Shown: positions 1-7,576 of the stretch, piece by piece
Layout of the letters: each line of letters begins with the position of its first letter
How positions within the stretch are numbered: position 1 is the stretch's first letter
Source of the DNA: Alectryocaccomicrobium faecavium
Lineage (GTDB): Bacteria > Bacillota > Clostridia > Christensenellales > Aristaeellaceae
Reading direction: 5' to 3'
Length of the DNA: 17,083 bases
Assembly (NCBI GenBank): GCA_018713425.1
Contig: DVOT01000020.1
Span: 1-17,083, forward strand
Notes under the pieces: model-generated
Told to the model about the DNA's origin: nothing
The model's input: only the letters and a program-made list of their open reading frames with translations
Database searches by the model: none
Program-made: the position numbers and the translations under genes

Positions 1-19
1 TCAGGAGGGAAACGGGAAA

Positions 20-1234
<1,215 letters not shown>

Positions 1235-1247
1235 GCGAAACAATGGG

Positions 1248-1278
1248 GGAACCGCTTCTTGCAGGCGGTTCCTTTTTT
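1248..1278 (+). terminator. Intrinsic terminator of tuf
   Basis: GGAACCGC (1248-1255) pairs perfectly with GCGGTTCC (1265-1272) as an 8-bp stem around a 9-nt loop, and six T residues follow directly (1273-1278). It lies 14 nt after the tuf stop codon. It ends the tuf transcript and separates it from the ComF-family gene, which starts 24 nt later. Confidence 0.92.
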
Positions 1279-1301
1279 ATGCCGAGCGTGGAGGAAGAAA
1301 G

Positions 1302-2057
1302 ATGCGGGATTTGCGGCAAACGCTGGGGAATATCGGGCGCGCCGCGCTGGAATTGGTGTGGCCCAAGCAGGTCAATTGCCAGGGATGCGGCGACGTGAGC
1401 GGGGCGGATCGGGAATACTTGTGCGCGCCATGCGCGCGGCGGTTGGAAGAACTGCGCGCGCCGGAAAGCCAGCGCTGCTTGGGCTGCGGCACTCCGGTGG
1501 AAGCCAAGTGCGTCTGCGATAGAATGCCGCACGTCGCCTATTCCCGATTTGCTTTTTACTATCAGGGCCCGGTGCGCGGCGTTGTGCAAGGTTTCAAATA
1601 CCGCGCCGTTACCTGCATGGCGGATTGGATGGCAGAGGAATTGTATGGGCTATTGCTGCGGGAGGACTGGCTGGAAGAAGTGCATGCGTTGGTACCGGTG
1701 CCCATGCCGGCAAAGCGCTTGGCGTCCAGGGGATATAACCAGGCCGATTTGCTGGCTAAGGCGTTGGCGGAAGCCACGGGGTTGCCTGTGCTGGATTTGT
1801 TGGAGCGCACCCGGGAAACGCCGCAGCAGGCCCGGTTGAAGGGCAAGGAACGCCGGGAAAATTTGCGGGGCGCGTTTCGCGCGCGAACCGATGCAAGGGG
1901 CCTGCGGCTTTTGTTGATTGACGATGTGCGCACCACGGGCGCGACGTTAGAAGCCTGCGCGGAAGCCTTGCTGAAAGCCCATGCCGCTGAGGTGCGCGCC
2001 CTGACGTTTGCCGCGGTGTGCCGTCCAGTAGAGGGAGAAGAGCCACAGGGCGGGTGA
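1302..2057 (+). CDS. ComF family protein (zinc ribbon + phosphoribosyltransferase domain)
   Basis: The 251-residue protein has the ComFC/GntX layout. An N-terminal metal-binding region carries Cys pairs at C26/C29, C41/C44, C59/C62 and C70/C72. A type I phosphoribosyltransferase fold follows, with the family signature SRGYNQADLLAKALA at 142-156 and the PRPP-binding loop LLLIDDVRTTGAT at 203-215. In naturally competent bacteria ComFC is needed for DNA uptake or processing; in many Clostridia the role of such proteins is unknown, so competence is not implied. The ATG follows GGAGG (1290-1294) by 7 nt. The gene lies between the tuf terminator and the S10 promoter, an unusual place. I see no promoter between the terminator and the start, and no terminator after the gene. 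It uses many TTG leucine codons where its ribosomal neighbours prefer CTG/CTC, which suggests lower expression or a different history. Confidence 0.93.
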   Translation: MRDLRQTLGNIGRAALELVWPKQVNCQGCGDVSGADREYLCAPCARRLEELRAPESQRCLGCGTPVEAKCVCDRMPHVAYSRFAFYYQGPVRGVVQGFKYRAVTCMADWMAEELYGLLLREDWLEEVHALVPVPMPAKRLASRGYNQADLLAKALAEATGLPVLDLLERTRETPQQARLKGKERRENLRGAFRARTDARGLRLLLIDDVRTTGATLEACAEALLKAHAAEVRALTFAAVCRPVEGEEPQGG

Positions 2058-2115
2058 AAAGGCAAATTTGGCCGGAAAGCGTGAAAGAATTGCCGAGATT
2101 TTACGGAATTTTCCC

Positions 2116-2144
2116 TTGTAACCAGAGCTCATATGCGCTATAAT
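2116..2144 (+). promoter_or_regulatory. Sigma-A-type promoter of the S10 operon
   Basis: The -35 box is TTGTAA (2116-2121), matching 4 of 6 consensus bases. The spacer is exactly 17 bp and the -10 box is a perfect TATAAT (2139-2144). Initiation is expected near G2151. The promoter lies about 60 nt after the ComF gene and 227 nt before rpsJ. The stretch 2058-2115 between the ComF stop and the -35 box holds nothing else I recognise, and in particular no terminator for the ComF gene. Confidence 0.8.
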
Positions 2145-2150
2145 AATTGA

Positions 2151-2370
2151 GTGTGCTGTAAGGGTATCTATGCGCAATTTTGCCGGAAAACGCGGCTGCC
2201 CAGGCACATCAGGGTGGAACCGAAAGGTTGCGCCGCTGGCGACTCCGGTCGGCGGCGGGAATTTTCGGGGACCAGTCCGCAAAAATCGGACGACGGGCTC
2301 ATGCCGTCGCAGGTAAGAGTTATGAACACGCCCGGCAGCGTGTGCATGAGTTCTAAGAGGAGGAACATTC
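2151..2370 (+). promoter_or_regulatory. Structured 5' leader of the S10 operon (candidate regulatory RNA)
   Basis: This is a non-coding leader of about 220 nt. Complementary segments by eye: 2151-2158 with 2201-2209 (one bulge, one G-U); 2182-2185 with 2193-2196; AACC-GAAA-GGTT at 2218-2229; a strong hairpin 2231-2257 built from CGCCGC/GCGGCG and CGAC/GTCG around a TCCG (UNCG-class) tetraloop with a 3-nt bulge; 2275-2279 with 2287-2291; 2291-2296 with 2304-2309; and 2326-2331 with 2338-2343. The AGGAGG of rpsJ (2358-2363) lies outside these helices. Long S10 leaders that mediate L4 autoregulation are known in gammaproteobacteria. Whether this one does so is inference. It does not match a leader family that I can name with confidence. 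Confidence 0.55.
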
Positions 2371-2679
2371 ATGGCCAATCAGAAGATCCGCATCAAGCTC
2401 AAGGCGTACGAGCACTCGATCATCGACCAGAGCGCCGCTCGCATCGTGGAGACCGCCAAGCGCGCCGGTTCGCGCGTTTCCGGCCCGATTCCGCTGCCCA
2501 CCGAAAAGGAAATCATCACGATTCTCCGCTCGCCGCACAAGCACAAGGATTCCCGCGAGCAGTTTGAGCAGCGCACCCACAAGCGCTTGATCGACATCCT
2601 GGATCCGAACCCCCGCACGGTGGACGCGCTCACCAAGCTCGATCTGCCCGCAGGCGTGGAAATCGAGATTAAGCTCTAA
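2371..2679 (+). CDS. rpsJ: 30S ribosomal protein S10
   Basis: This is the 102-residue S10 of the small-subunit head, which in many bacteria also serves as NusE in transcription antitermination. The start MANQKIRIKLKAYEH, the central IPLPTEKEIITILRSPHKHKDSREQFE and the end LPAGVEIEIKL are canonical and full length. The ATG follows AGGAGG (2358-2363) by 7 nt. It is the first gene of the S10 operon, behind a promoter and a structured leader. Its TAA stop (2677-2679) lies 29 nt before the rplC start. Confidence 0.99.
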   Translation: MANQKIRIKLKAYEHSIIDQSAARIVETAKRAGSRVSGPIPLPTEKEIITILRSPHKHKDSREQFEQRTHKRLIDILDPNPRTVDALTKLDLPAGVEIEIKL

Positions 2680-2708
2680 TGGGCTTTTTCGAATATGGAG
2701 GTGCAACA

Positions 2709-3350
2709 ATGAACAAGGCAATTCTCGGCAAGAAGATCGGTATGACCCAGATTTTCCTTTCCGACGGACGTCTGGCGCCGGTCACGGTCGTCGAAGCCGG
2801 TCCCTGTGTGGTAACGCAGATCAAGACCGTTGCTACCGACGGCTACGAGGCAGTCCAGGTCGGTTTCGGTGAGCTCGCTCAGGAGCGTGCGAAGAAACTG
2901 ATGACGAAGCCCGAGCTCGGCCATTTTGCAAAGGCGAACGTTCCCGCCAAGCGCTATCTGCGCGAATTCCGGCTGGCAGACATTTCGTCCTTCAAAGTGG
3001 GCGACGAAATCAAGGCCGACACGTTCGCGGAAGGCGAAAAGGTGGATGTTTCCGGCATCAGCAAGGGCCACGGCTATACGGGCGTGGTGCAGCGCTGGAA
3101 CCAGCACACCGGCCCCATGGCGCACGGCTCTAAGTACCATCGCGGCGTCGGTTCCCTGAGTGCAAACTCCGATCCTTCCCGCGTGTTCAAAAACAAGAAG
3201 ATGGCCGGCCGCTACGGCGGAGAAAAAGTCACCGTCCAGAATCTTGAAATCGTCCGCGTGGACGCGGAACGCAACCTGATTCTCATCAAGGGCGCAGTTC
3301 CCGGGGCGAAGGGTTGCCTGCTCTTCATCCGCAATACGGTGAAGGCGTAA
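2709..3350 (+). CDS. rplC: 50S ribosomal protein L3
   Basis: L3 is an early 23S-binding assembly protein that reaches the peptidyl-transferase centre. The start is set at MNKAILGKKIGMTQIF because GGAGGT (2697-2702) lies 6 nt upstream; the frame is open back to an ATG at 2679 that overlaps the rpsJ stop, but those ten extra residues do not look like L3. The 213-residue length is normal. The centre GISKGHGYTGVVQRW and the C-terminal block KVTVQNLEIVRVDAERN are typical. The tip of the extension reads GSLSANSDPSRVF and so lacks the glutamine that PrmB methylates in E. coli L3. Confidence 0.98.
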   Translation: MNKAILGKKIGMTQIFLSDGRLAPVTVVEAGPCVVTQIKTVATDGYEAVQVGFGELAQERAKKLMTKPELGHFAKANVPAKRYLREFRLADISSFKVGDEIKADTFAEGEKVDVSGISKGHGYTGVVQRWNQHTGPMAHGSKYHRGVGSLSANSDPSRVFKNKKMAGRYGGEKVTVQNLEIVRVDAERNLILIKGAVPGAKGCLLFIRNTVKA

Positions 3351-3374
3351 TGTTCTGGAGAGGAGGACAAGACA

Positions 3375-3998
3375 ATGCCTAAAGTAGCAGTCTACAATAT
3401 GAGCGGCAAGCCCGTGAGCGAAATCGAGCTTTCCGATTTGGTTTTCGGCGCTACGATTCACGAGCACGCGATCCACAGCGTGGTGCGCGCGCAGCTCAAC
3501 GCGAAGCGCCAGGGCACGCAGGCCGCGAAAACCCGTACCGAGGTGCGCGGTGGCGGCCGCAAGATTTACCGCCAGAAGGGCACCGGTAATGCGCGCCATC
3601 ATGGCCGCCGGGCGCCGCAGTTCACGCATGGCGGCGTGGTGTTCGCTCCCAAGCCGCGCAGCTATCGCATCAACGTTCCCAAGAAGGTTCGCCGCCTCGC
3701 CATGTGCGGCGCGCTCACGAGCAAGGTTGTGGACAACGACCTGATCGTGCTGGATAAGCTGGAAGTGGAAAATGGCAAGACCCGTGTGATCGCCAAGATG
3801 CTTAAGGATCTGGGCGCCACGCGCAAGGCGCTCATCGTCACTGCTGGTAGCGAGGAAATGGTCAACCGCGCCACGGCGAACATCCAGGGCGTCAAGGCTG
3901 CGCACGTGAGCACGATCAATGTGCTGGATATCCTGGGATACGACAAGTTCATCGTCACCGAGGAAGCCGTGCGGCTGGTTGAGGAGGTGTACGAATAA
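3375..3998 (+). CDS. rplD: 50S ribosomal protein L4
   Basis: L4 is a 23S-binding protein (207 residues, normal length) whose long basic loop lines the peptide exit tunnel. The loop spans about residues 45-95 and contains EVRGGGRKIYRQKGTGNARH; most bacteria have PWRQKGTG where this protein has IYRQKGTG, so Tyr65 replaces the usual Trp. The globular part follows. In E. coli, L4 represses its own S10 operon, which makes it the first regulator to consider for the leader at 2151-2370 (inference). AGGAGG precedes the ATG. The stop overlaps the rplW start by one base (TAATG). Confidence 0.98.
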   Translation: MPKVAVYNMSGKPVSEIELSDLVFGATIHEHAIHSVVRAQLNAKRQGTQAAKTRTEVRGGGRKIYRQKGTGNARHHGRRAPQFTHGGVVFAPKPRSYRINVPKKVRRLAMCGALTSKVVDNDLIVLDKLEVENGKTRVIAKMLKDLGATRKALIVTAGSEEMVNRATANIQGVKAAHVSTINVLDILGYDKFIVTEEAVRLVEEVYE

Positions 3999-4294
3999 TG
4001 AAAAGCCCCTATGATATCATCAAAAAGCCGGTGCTGACCGAGAAATCGTACGATCAGATGGCGGAAAAGTGCTACACCTTCGAGGTGGACGTGCACGCGA
4101 ATAAGACGGAGATTCGCAAGGCGATTGAAGCCGTGTTCGGCGTGAAGGTGGACAGCGTGAACACCCTGCGCCAGGAAGGCAAGATCAAGCGCCAGGGCCG
4201 CACCCAGGGCCGCCGCCCCGAAAAGAAAAAGGCATTCATCAAGCTCGCCGCCGACTCGAAGCCGATCGAATTCTTCGAGAGCCTGGCGCAATAA
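3998..4294 (+). CDS. rplW: 50S ribosomal protein L23
   Basis: L23 is a 98-residue protein at the rim of the peptide exit tunnel, the docking site of trigger factor and SRP. The start MKSPYDIIKKPVLTEKS, the central YTFEVDVHANKTEIRKAIEAVFGVKV and the basic loop KRQGRTQGRRPEKKKAFIKL are characteristic. Its start overlaps the rplD stop (3996-3998), and its ribosome binding site AGGAGGTG (3980-3987) lies inside rplD. The two genes are therefore probably translationally coupled. Confidence 0.98.
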   Translation: MKSPYDIIKKPVLTEKSYDQMAEKCYTFEVDVHANKTEIRKAIEAVFGVKVDSVNTLRQEGKIKRQGRTQGRRPEKKKAFIKLAADSKPIEFFESLAQ

Positions 4295-4309
4295 AAGGGA
4301 GGGGACAAA

Positions 4310-5140
4310 ATGGCCATTCGAGTCTATAAGCCGACCTCGCCCGCAAGGCGCTTCATGTCGGTGCTGACTTTTGAAGAAGTTACCAAAAAGACGCCGGAGC
4401 GCTCGCTCGTGACGGATCTGCGCCATAAGGCCGGCCGCAACAACACGGGCAAGATCACCGTCCGCCACCAGGGCGGCGGCGCGCGCCGCAAGTATCGCAT
4501 CATCGACTTTAAGCGCATGAAGGACGATATCCCCGCGAAAGTCGCCGCGATCGAATACGACCCGAACCGCACTTGCTTTATTGCTCTTTTGCACTATGCC
4601 GACGGCGAAAAGCGCTATATCCTCGCGCCCCTCGGTCTGTCGGTTGGCGATACCGTGATGAGTGGGCCCAACGCCGATATTAAACCCGGTAACAGCCTGC
4701 CGATCGAGAACATCCCGCTGGGCACGCTGATTCACAATGTGGAAATCAAGCCCGGCCGCGGCGGCCAGATGGTGCGCGCGGCAGGCGCGGCGGCGCAGCT
4801 GATGGCGAAGGAAGGCGCGTATGCGCAGGTTCGCCTCCCGTCCGGCGAAGTGCGCAAGGTTCCCATGAACGCGCGCGCCACGATCGGTCAGGTGGGCAAC
4901 ACCGATCACGAGAATGTCCGCATTGGTAAGGCGGGCCGCCAGCGTCACCTGGGCATCCGGCCCACGGTTCGCGGTGTTGTGATGAACCCGGTGGACCACC
5001 CGCACGGCGGCGGCGAAGGCCGTTCTCCGGTCGGCATGCCGGCTCCGATGTCTCCGTGGGGCAAGCCCACGCAGGGCGTCAAGACCCGCAAGCATCGCAA
5101 GTATTCCGACAAGATGATCGTCAAGAGGGCCGGCAAGTAA
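4310..5140 (+). CDS. rplB: 50S ribosomal protein L2
   Basis: L2 is a 276-residue primary 23S-binding protein needed for subunit association and peptidyl-transferase activity. The start MAIRVYKPTSPARRFMSV is typical. An OB-like RNA-binding domain and an SH3-like domain follow. The C-terminal signature HPHGGGEGR sits at residues 230-238 and His230 corresponds to the functionally important His229 of E. coli. It ends in the basic tail KTRKHRKYSDKMIVKRAGK. The start follows a GGGAGGGG purine tract. Length and motifs are complete. Confidence 0.99.
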   Translation: MAIRVYKPTSPARRFMSVLTFEEVTKKTPERSLVTDLRHKAGRNNTGKITVRHQGGGARRKYRIIDFKRMKDDIPAKVAAIEYDPNRTCFIALLHYADGEKRYILAPLGLSVGDTVMSGPNADIKPGNSLPIENIPLGTLIHNVEIKPGRGGQMVRAAGAAAQLMAKEGAYAQVRLPSGEVRKVPMNARATIGQVGNTDHENVRIGKAGRQRHLGIRPTVRGVVMNPVDHPHGGGEGRSPVGMPAPMSPWGKPTQGVKTRKHRKYSDKMIVKRAGK

Positions 5141-5170
5141 TGGCCGCTTGGAAGGAGGCAGCGCGAATTC

Positions 5171-5449
5171 ATGAGCAGATCAGTTAAAAAGGGCCCGTTC
5201 ATTCAGCCCGCTCTTCTCAAGCGTGTGCAGCAGATGAATGAGACCGGTGATAAAAAGGTTTTGAAGACCTGGTCGCGAGCCAGCACGATTTTCCCGGATT
5301 TCGTCGGCCATACCGTGGCGGTTCACGACGGCCGCAAGCACGTTCCGGTATATGTGACGGAAGATATGGTTGGCCATAAGTTCGGCGAGTTCGCCCCCAC
5401 GCGTACGTTCCGGGGCCATGCCGGCGAAAAGGCTTCGGCCCGTAAGTGA
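5171..5449 (+). CDS. rpsS: 30S ribosomal protein S19
   Basis: S19 is a small-subunit head protein that pairs with S13 and contacts the A-site region. The 92 residues begin MSRSVKKGPFIQPALLKRV and contain the family core TWSRASTIFPDFVGHTVAVHDGRKHVPVYV, then EFAPTRTFRGH. AAGGAGG (5152-5158) lies 12 nt before the ATG, slightly further than for its neighbours. The gap to rplV is 17 nt. Confidence 0.98.
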   Translation: MSRSVKKGPFIQPALLKRVQQMNETGDKKVLKTWSRASTIFPDFVGHTVAVHDGRKHVPVYVTEDMVGHKFGEFAPTRTFRGHAGEKASARK

Positions 5450-5466
5450 CGTGAAGGAGTGAGAAT

Positions 5467-5856
5467 ATGGCAACCCGTGTAAGAGAAAAGGCCGCCAAGC
5501 GCGCGGAACAGCGCGATACCAGGCCGCATGCCACGGCGAAATATGTTCGCATCTCTTCCCGCAAGGTGAAGATCGTGATCGACCTGATCCGTGGAAAGCA
5601 GGTTGACGATGCACTGGCGATTTTGATGTATACTCCCAAGGCCGCCGCGCCTGTCGTTTTGAAGCTTCTGAACAGCGCAATCGCGAACGCCGTGAACCGT
5701 GAGGACGGCGCTTATGACCGCGAGAATCTCTACGTTGCGGAGATTTATGCGAACCAGGGCCCCACGCTCAAGCGTTGGTGGGCGCGCTCGCATGGCCGCG
5801 CCGATATGATTCATAAGCGCACCAGCCATATCACTGTCGTGCTGGACCAGAAGTAG
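5467..5856 (+). CDS. rplV: 50S ribosomal protein L22
   Basis: L22 binds 23S rRNA and its beta-hairpin lines the exit tunnel. The core starts at about residue 22 (ATAKYVRISSRKVKIVIDLI) and the hairpin and end (GPTLKRWWARSHGRADMIHKRTSHITVVL) are conserved. At 129 residues it is longer than the 110-113 usual for the family. The excess is a basic N-terminal extension of about 17 residues, rich in Arg, Lys and Ala. The ATG follows a GGAGTGAG purine tract by a few nucleotides, which supports this upstream start, and no internal ATG lies close to the core start. Confidence 0.97.
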   Translation: MATRVREKAAKRAEQRDTRPHATAKYVRISSRKVKIVIDLIRGKQVDDALAILMYTPKAAAPVVLKLLNSAIANAVNREDGAYDRENLYVAEIYANQGPTLKRWWARSHGRADMIHKRTSHITVVLDQK

Positions 5857-5867
5857 GAGGAAAGAAA

Positions 5868-6599
5868 ATGGGTCAGAAAGTTAATCCCCATGGCGCCCGT
5901 GTGGGCGTGATTCTGGACTGGAGCACCAAATGGTATGCGGGCAAGAAGGATTTTTCCAACAATCTGGTGGAAGACTTCAACCTGCGCAAAATGCTCAAGG
6001 AAAAGCTCTACGCGGCGGGCATTTCGCATATCGACATTGAGCGCCCCGGCGACAAAATCACCGTTTCGATCTATACCGCCAAGCCCGGCATCATCATCGG
6101 CCATCAGGGCGCGGGCGTGGAAGCGCTGAAGAAAGAAATCGAAAAGTTCACCGGCAAGGCTGTGAACCTCAACATCCTCGAGATCGAATCTCCGGATACC
6201 GACGCGCAGTTGGTGGCTGAGAACATTGCCCAGCAGTTGGAAAAGCGCATTTCCTTCCGTCGTGCGATGAAGCAGGCGATTACGCGCGCGAAGAACCCGG
6301 GCTATCGCCCCGGCGAGCGCGGCCAGCGCGGCGGCAACCGCAACCGTGCGCCGAAGCATGTGAGCGAAGTGAAGGGCATTAAAACGCAGGTCTCTGGCCG
6401 CCTGGGCGGCGCGGATATCGCCCGCAGCGAAGGCTACCATGATGGTTCGATTCCGCTGCAGACCCTGCGCGCCAACATCGATTATGGCTTTGCCGAAGCC
6501 AAAACGACCTATGGACGCATCGGCGTGAAGGTTTGGATCTACAAAGGCCAGGTTCTTCCGAAGTCGAAAAAGTCCGAAAAGCCGGCCCAGAGGACGTAA
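5868..6599 (+). CDS. rpsC: 30S ribosomal protein S3, with an Arg/Gly-rich insertion
   Basis: S3 lies at the mRNA entry channel. Residues 1-14 (MGQKVNPHGARVGV) are canonical. A KH type II domain has its GXXG loop as GHQG at 78-81. The ring-forming residues Arg131, Arg132 and Lys135, linked in E. coli S3 to ribosomal helicase activity, are present in FRRAMK. Directly after them, residues 142-168 form a segment of 27 residues (core RPGERGQRGGNRNR) where E. coli and B. subtilis S3 have about 5, before the family resumes with KGIKTQVSGRLGGADIARSE. Total length is 243. AGGAGG precedes the ATG and the spacing to rplV is 11 nt. Confidence 0.98.
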   Translation: MGQKVNPHGARVGVILDWSTKWYAGKKDFSNNLVEDFNLRKMLKEKLYAAGISHIDIERPGDKITVSIYTAKPGIIIGHQGAGVEALKKEIEKFTGKAVNLNILEIESPDTDAQLVAENIAQQLEKRISFRRAMKQAITRAKNPGYRPGERGQRGGNRNRAPKHVSEVKGIKTQVSGRLGGADIARSEGYHDGSIPLQTLRANIDYGFAEAKTTYGRIGVKVWIYKGQVLPKSKKSEKPAQRT

Positions 6600-6614
6600 A
6601 GGAGGAATAAGCTC

Positions 6615-7049
6615 ATGCTGATGCCGAAAAGAGTAAAGCATCGCAAGGTGATGCGTGGCCGCATGAAGGGTAAGGCCCAGCGCGGCAACTTCATCGCCTA
6701 TGGCGATTACGGCCTGATGGCCACCCAGCCCGGCTGGATTACTTCGAATCAGATTGAGGCCGCCCGTATCGCGATGACGCGTTTCATCAAGCGCGGCGGT
6801 AAGGTTTGGATCAAGATTTTCCCGGATAAGCCCGTGACCGCCAAGCCGGCCGAAACCCGCATGGGTTCTGGTAAGGGCGCGCCCGAATACTGGGTAGCGG
6901 TTGTGAAGCCCGGCCGCGTGCTCTTTGAGCTGAACGGCATTCCGGAAGAAACCGCGCGCGAAGCCCTGCGCCTCGCGTCGCACAAGCTCCCGATCAAAAC
7001 GAAATTCCTCAAGCGGGAGAATCTGCAGACTGGTGGTGAAGAGCAATGA
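6615..7049 (+). CDS. rplP: 50S ribosomal protein L16
   Basis: L16 is a late-assembly protein at the A-site side of the large subunit that helps position tRNA. The 144 residues begin MLMPKRVKHRKVMRGRMKGKAQRG and contain TRFIKRGGKVWIKIFPDKPVT and the conserved MGSGKGAPEYWVAVVKPGRVLFE. The start follows AGGAGG by 9 nt. Its TGA stop overlaps the rpmC start (ATGA, 7046-7049), so L16 and L29 are probably translationally coupled. Confidence 0.99.
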   Translation: MLMPKRVKHRKVMRGRMKGKAQRGNFIAYGDYGLMATQPGWITSNQIEAARIAMTRFIKRGGKVWIKIFPDKPVTAKPAETRMGSGKGAPEYWVAVVKPGRVLFELNGIPEETAREALRLASHKLPIKTKFLKRENLQTGGEEQ

Positions 7050-7255
7050 AAAATAAGGAATTCAAGGAACTTTTGACCAAGACCTCCGAAGAGCTCAACA
7101 CCGAACTGAAGAACAAAAAGAGCGAGCTGTTCAACTTGCGCTTCCAGCTTGCCACGGGCCAGTTGGAAAACACCGCAACGATCACCGAGTGCAAGCGCGA
7201 TATCGCGCGCGTGCTCACCGTGCTCCGGCAGCGCGAGCTGTCGGCCAAGGCGTGA
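7046..7255 (+). CDS. rpmC: 50S ribosomal protein L29
   Basis: L29 is a small two-helix protein next to L23 at the exit-tunnel rim. The 69 residues read as a helical hairpin, with the signature KSELFNLRFQLATGQLENTATI in the middle and an RDIARVLTVLRQRE end. The start overlaps the rplP stop and the upstream purine match (GGTGGTGA) is weak, in keeping with translational coupling to L16. Confidence 0.97.
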   Translation: MKNKEFKELLTKTSEELNTELKNKKSELFNLRFQLATGQLENTATITECKRDIARVLTVLRQRELSAKA

Positions 7256-7283
7256 CAGAACGCGAAAGGAGGCAGCTTGAAAA

Positions 7284-7544
7284 ATGGCCGAGGTAAGAGG
7301 CATTCGTAAAACCCGTACTGGTGTCGTCGTTTCCGATAAGATGGATAAGACCATCGTGGTGGAAATCCGCACCCGCGTTCGTCATCCGCTGTATGGCAAG
7401 ATTATGAACCGCACGAACCGCCTGAAGGCGCACGATGAATTCAATCAGTGCGGCGTGGGCGACCGCGTGCGCGTGATGGAAACCCGCCCGCTGTCCAAGG
7501 ACAAGCGCTGGCGCCTGGTGGAAATCATCGAGAAGGCAAAGTAA
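7284..7544 (+). CDS. rpsQ: 30S ribosomal protein S17
   Basis: S17 is an OB-fold primary 16S-binding protein of the small subunit. The 86 residues contain RKTRTGVVVSDKMDKTIVV, the KIMNRTNRLKAHDE strand-loop and the end GDRVRVMETRPLSKDKRWRLVEII, all typical. AAAGGAGG (7265-7272) lies 11 nt before the ATG. Confidence 0.98.
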   Translation: MAEVRGIRKTRTGVVVSDKMDKTIVVEIRTRVRHPLYGKIMNRTNRLKAHDEFNQCGVGDRVRVMETRPLSKDKRWRLVEIIEKAK

Positions 7545-7576
7545 TCTGCCGGAGTTAAGCTAAGGAGGAAACTGAA

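Noticed and set aside
2151..2567. An open frame starting with GTG that runs through the S10 leader and into rpsJ out of frame
   Set aside because: The GTG coincides with the predicted transcription start, so no ribosome binding site could precede it; most of its later part overlaps rpsJ in another frame. A shorter ATG at 2323 in the same frame has only a poor purine match.
2679..2708. Longer start for rplC at ATG 2679
   Set aside because: It overlaps the rpsJ stop, would add ten residues unlike L3, and the good GGAGGT site is placed for ATG 2709.
3662..5095. A 477-codon open frame on the minus strand across rplD, rplW and rplB
   Set aside because: Shadow of three ribosomal genes in high-G+C DNA; rich in His, Arg and Ala with no recognisable domain and no start signals.
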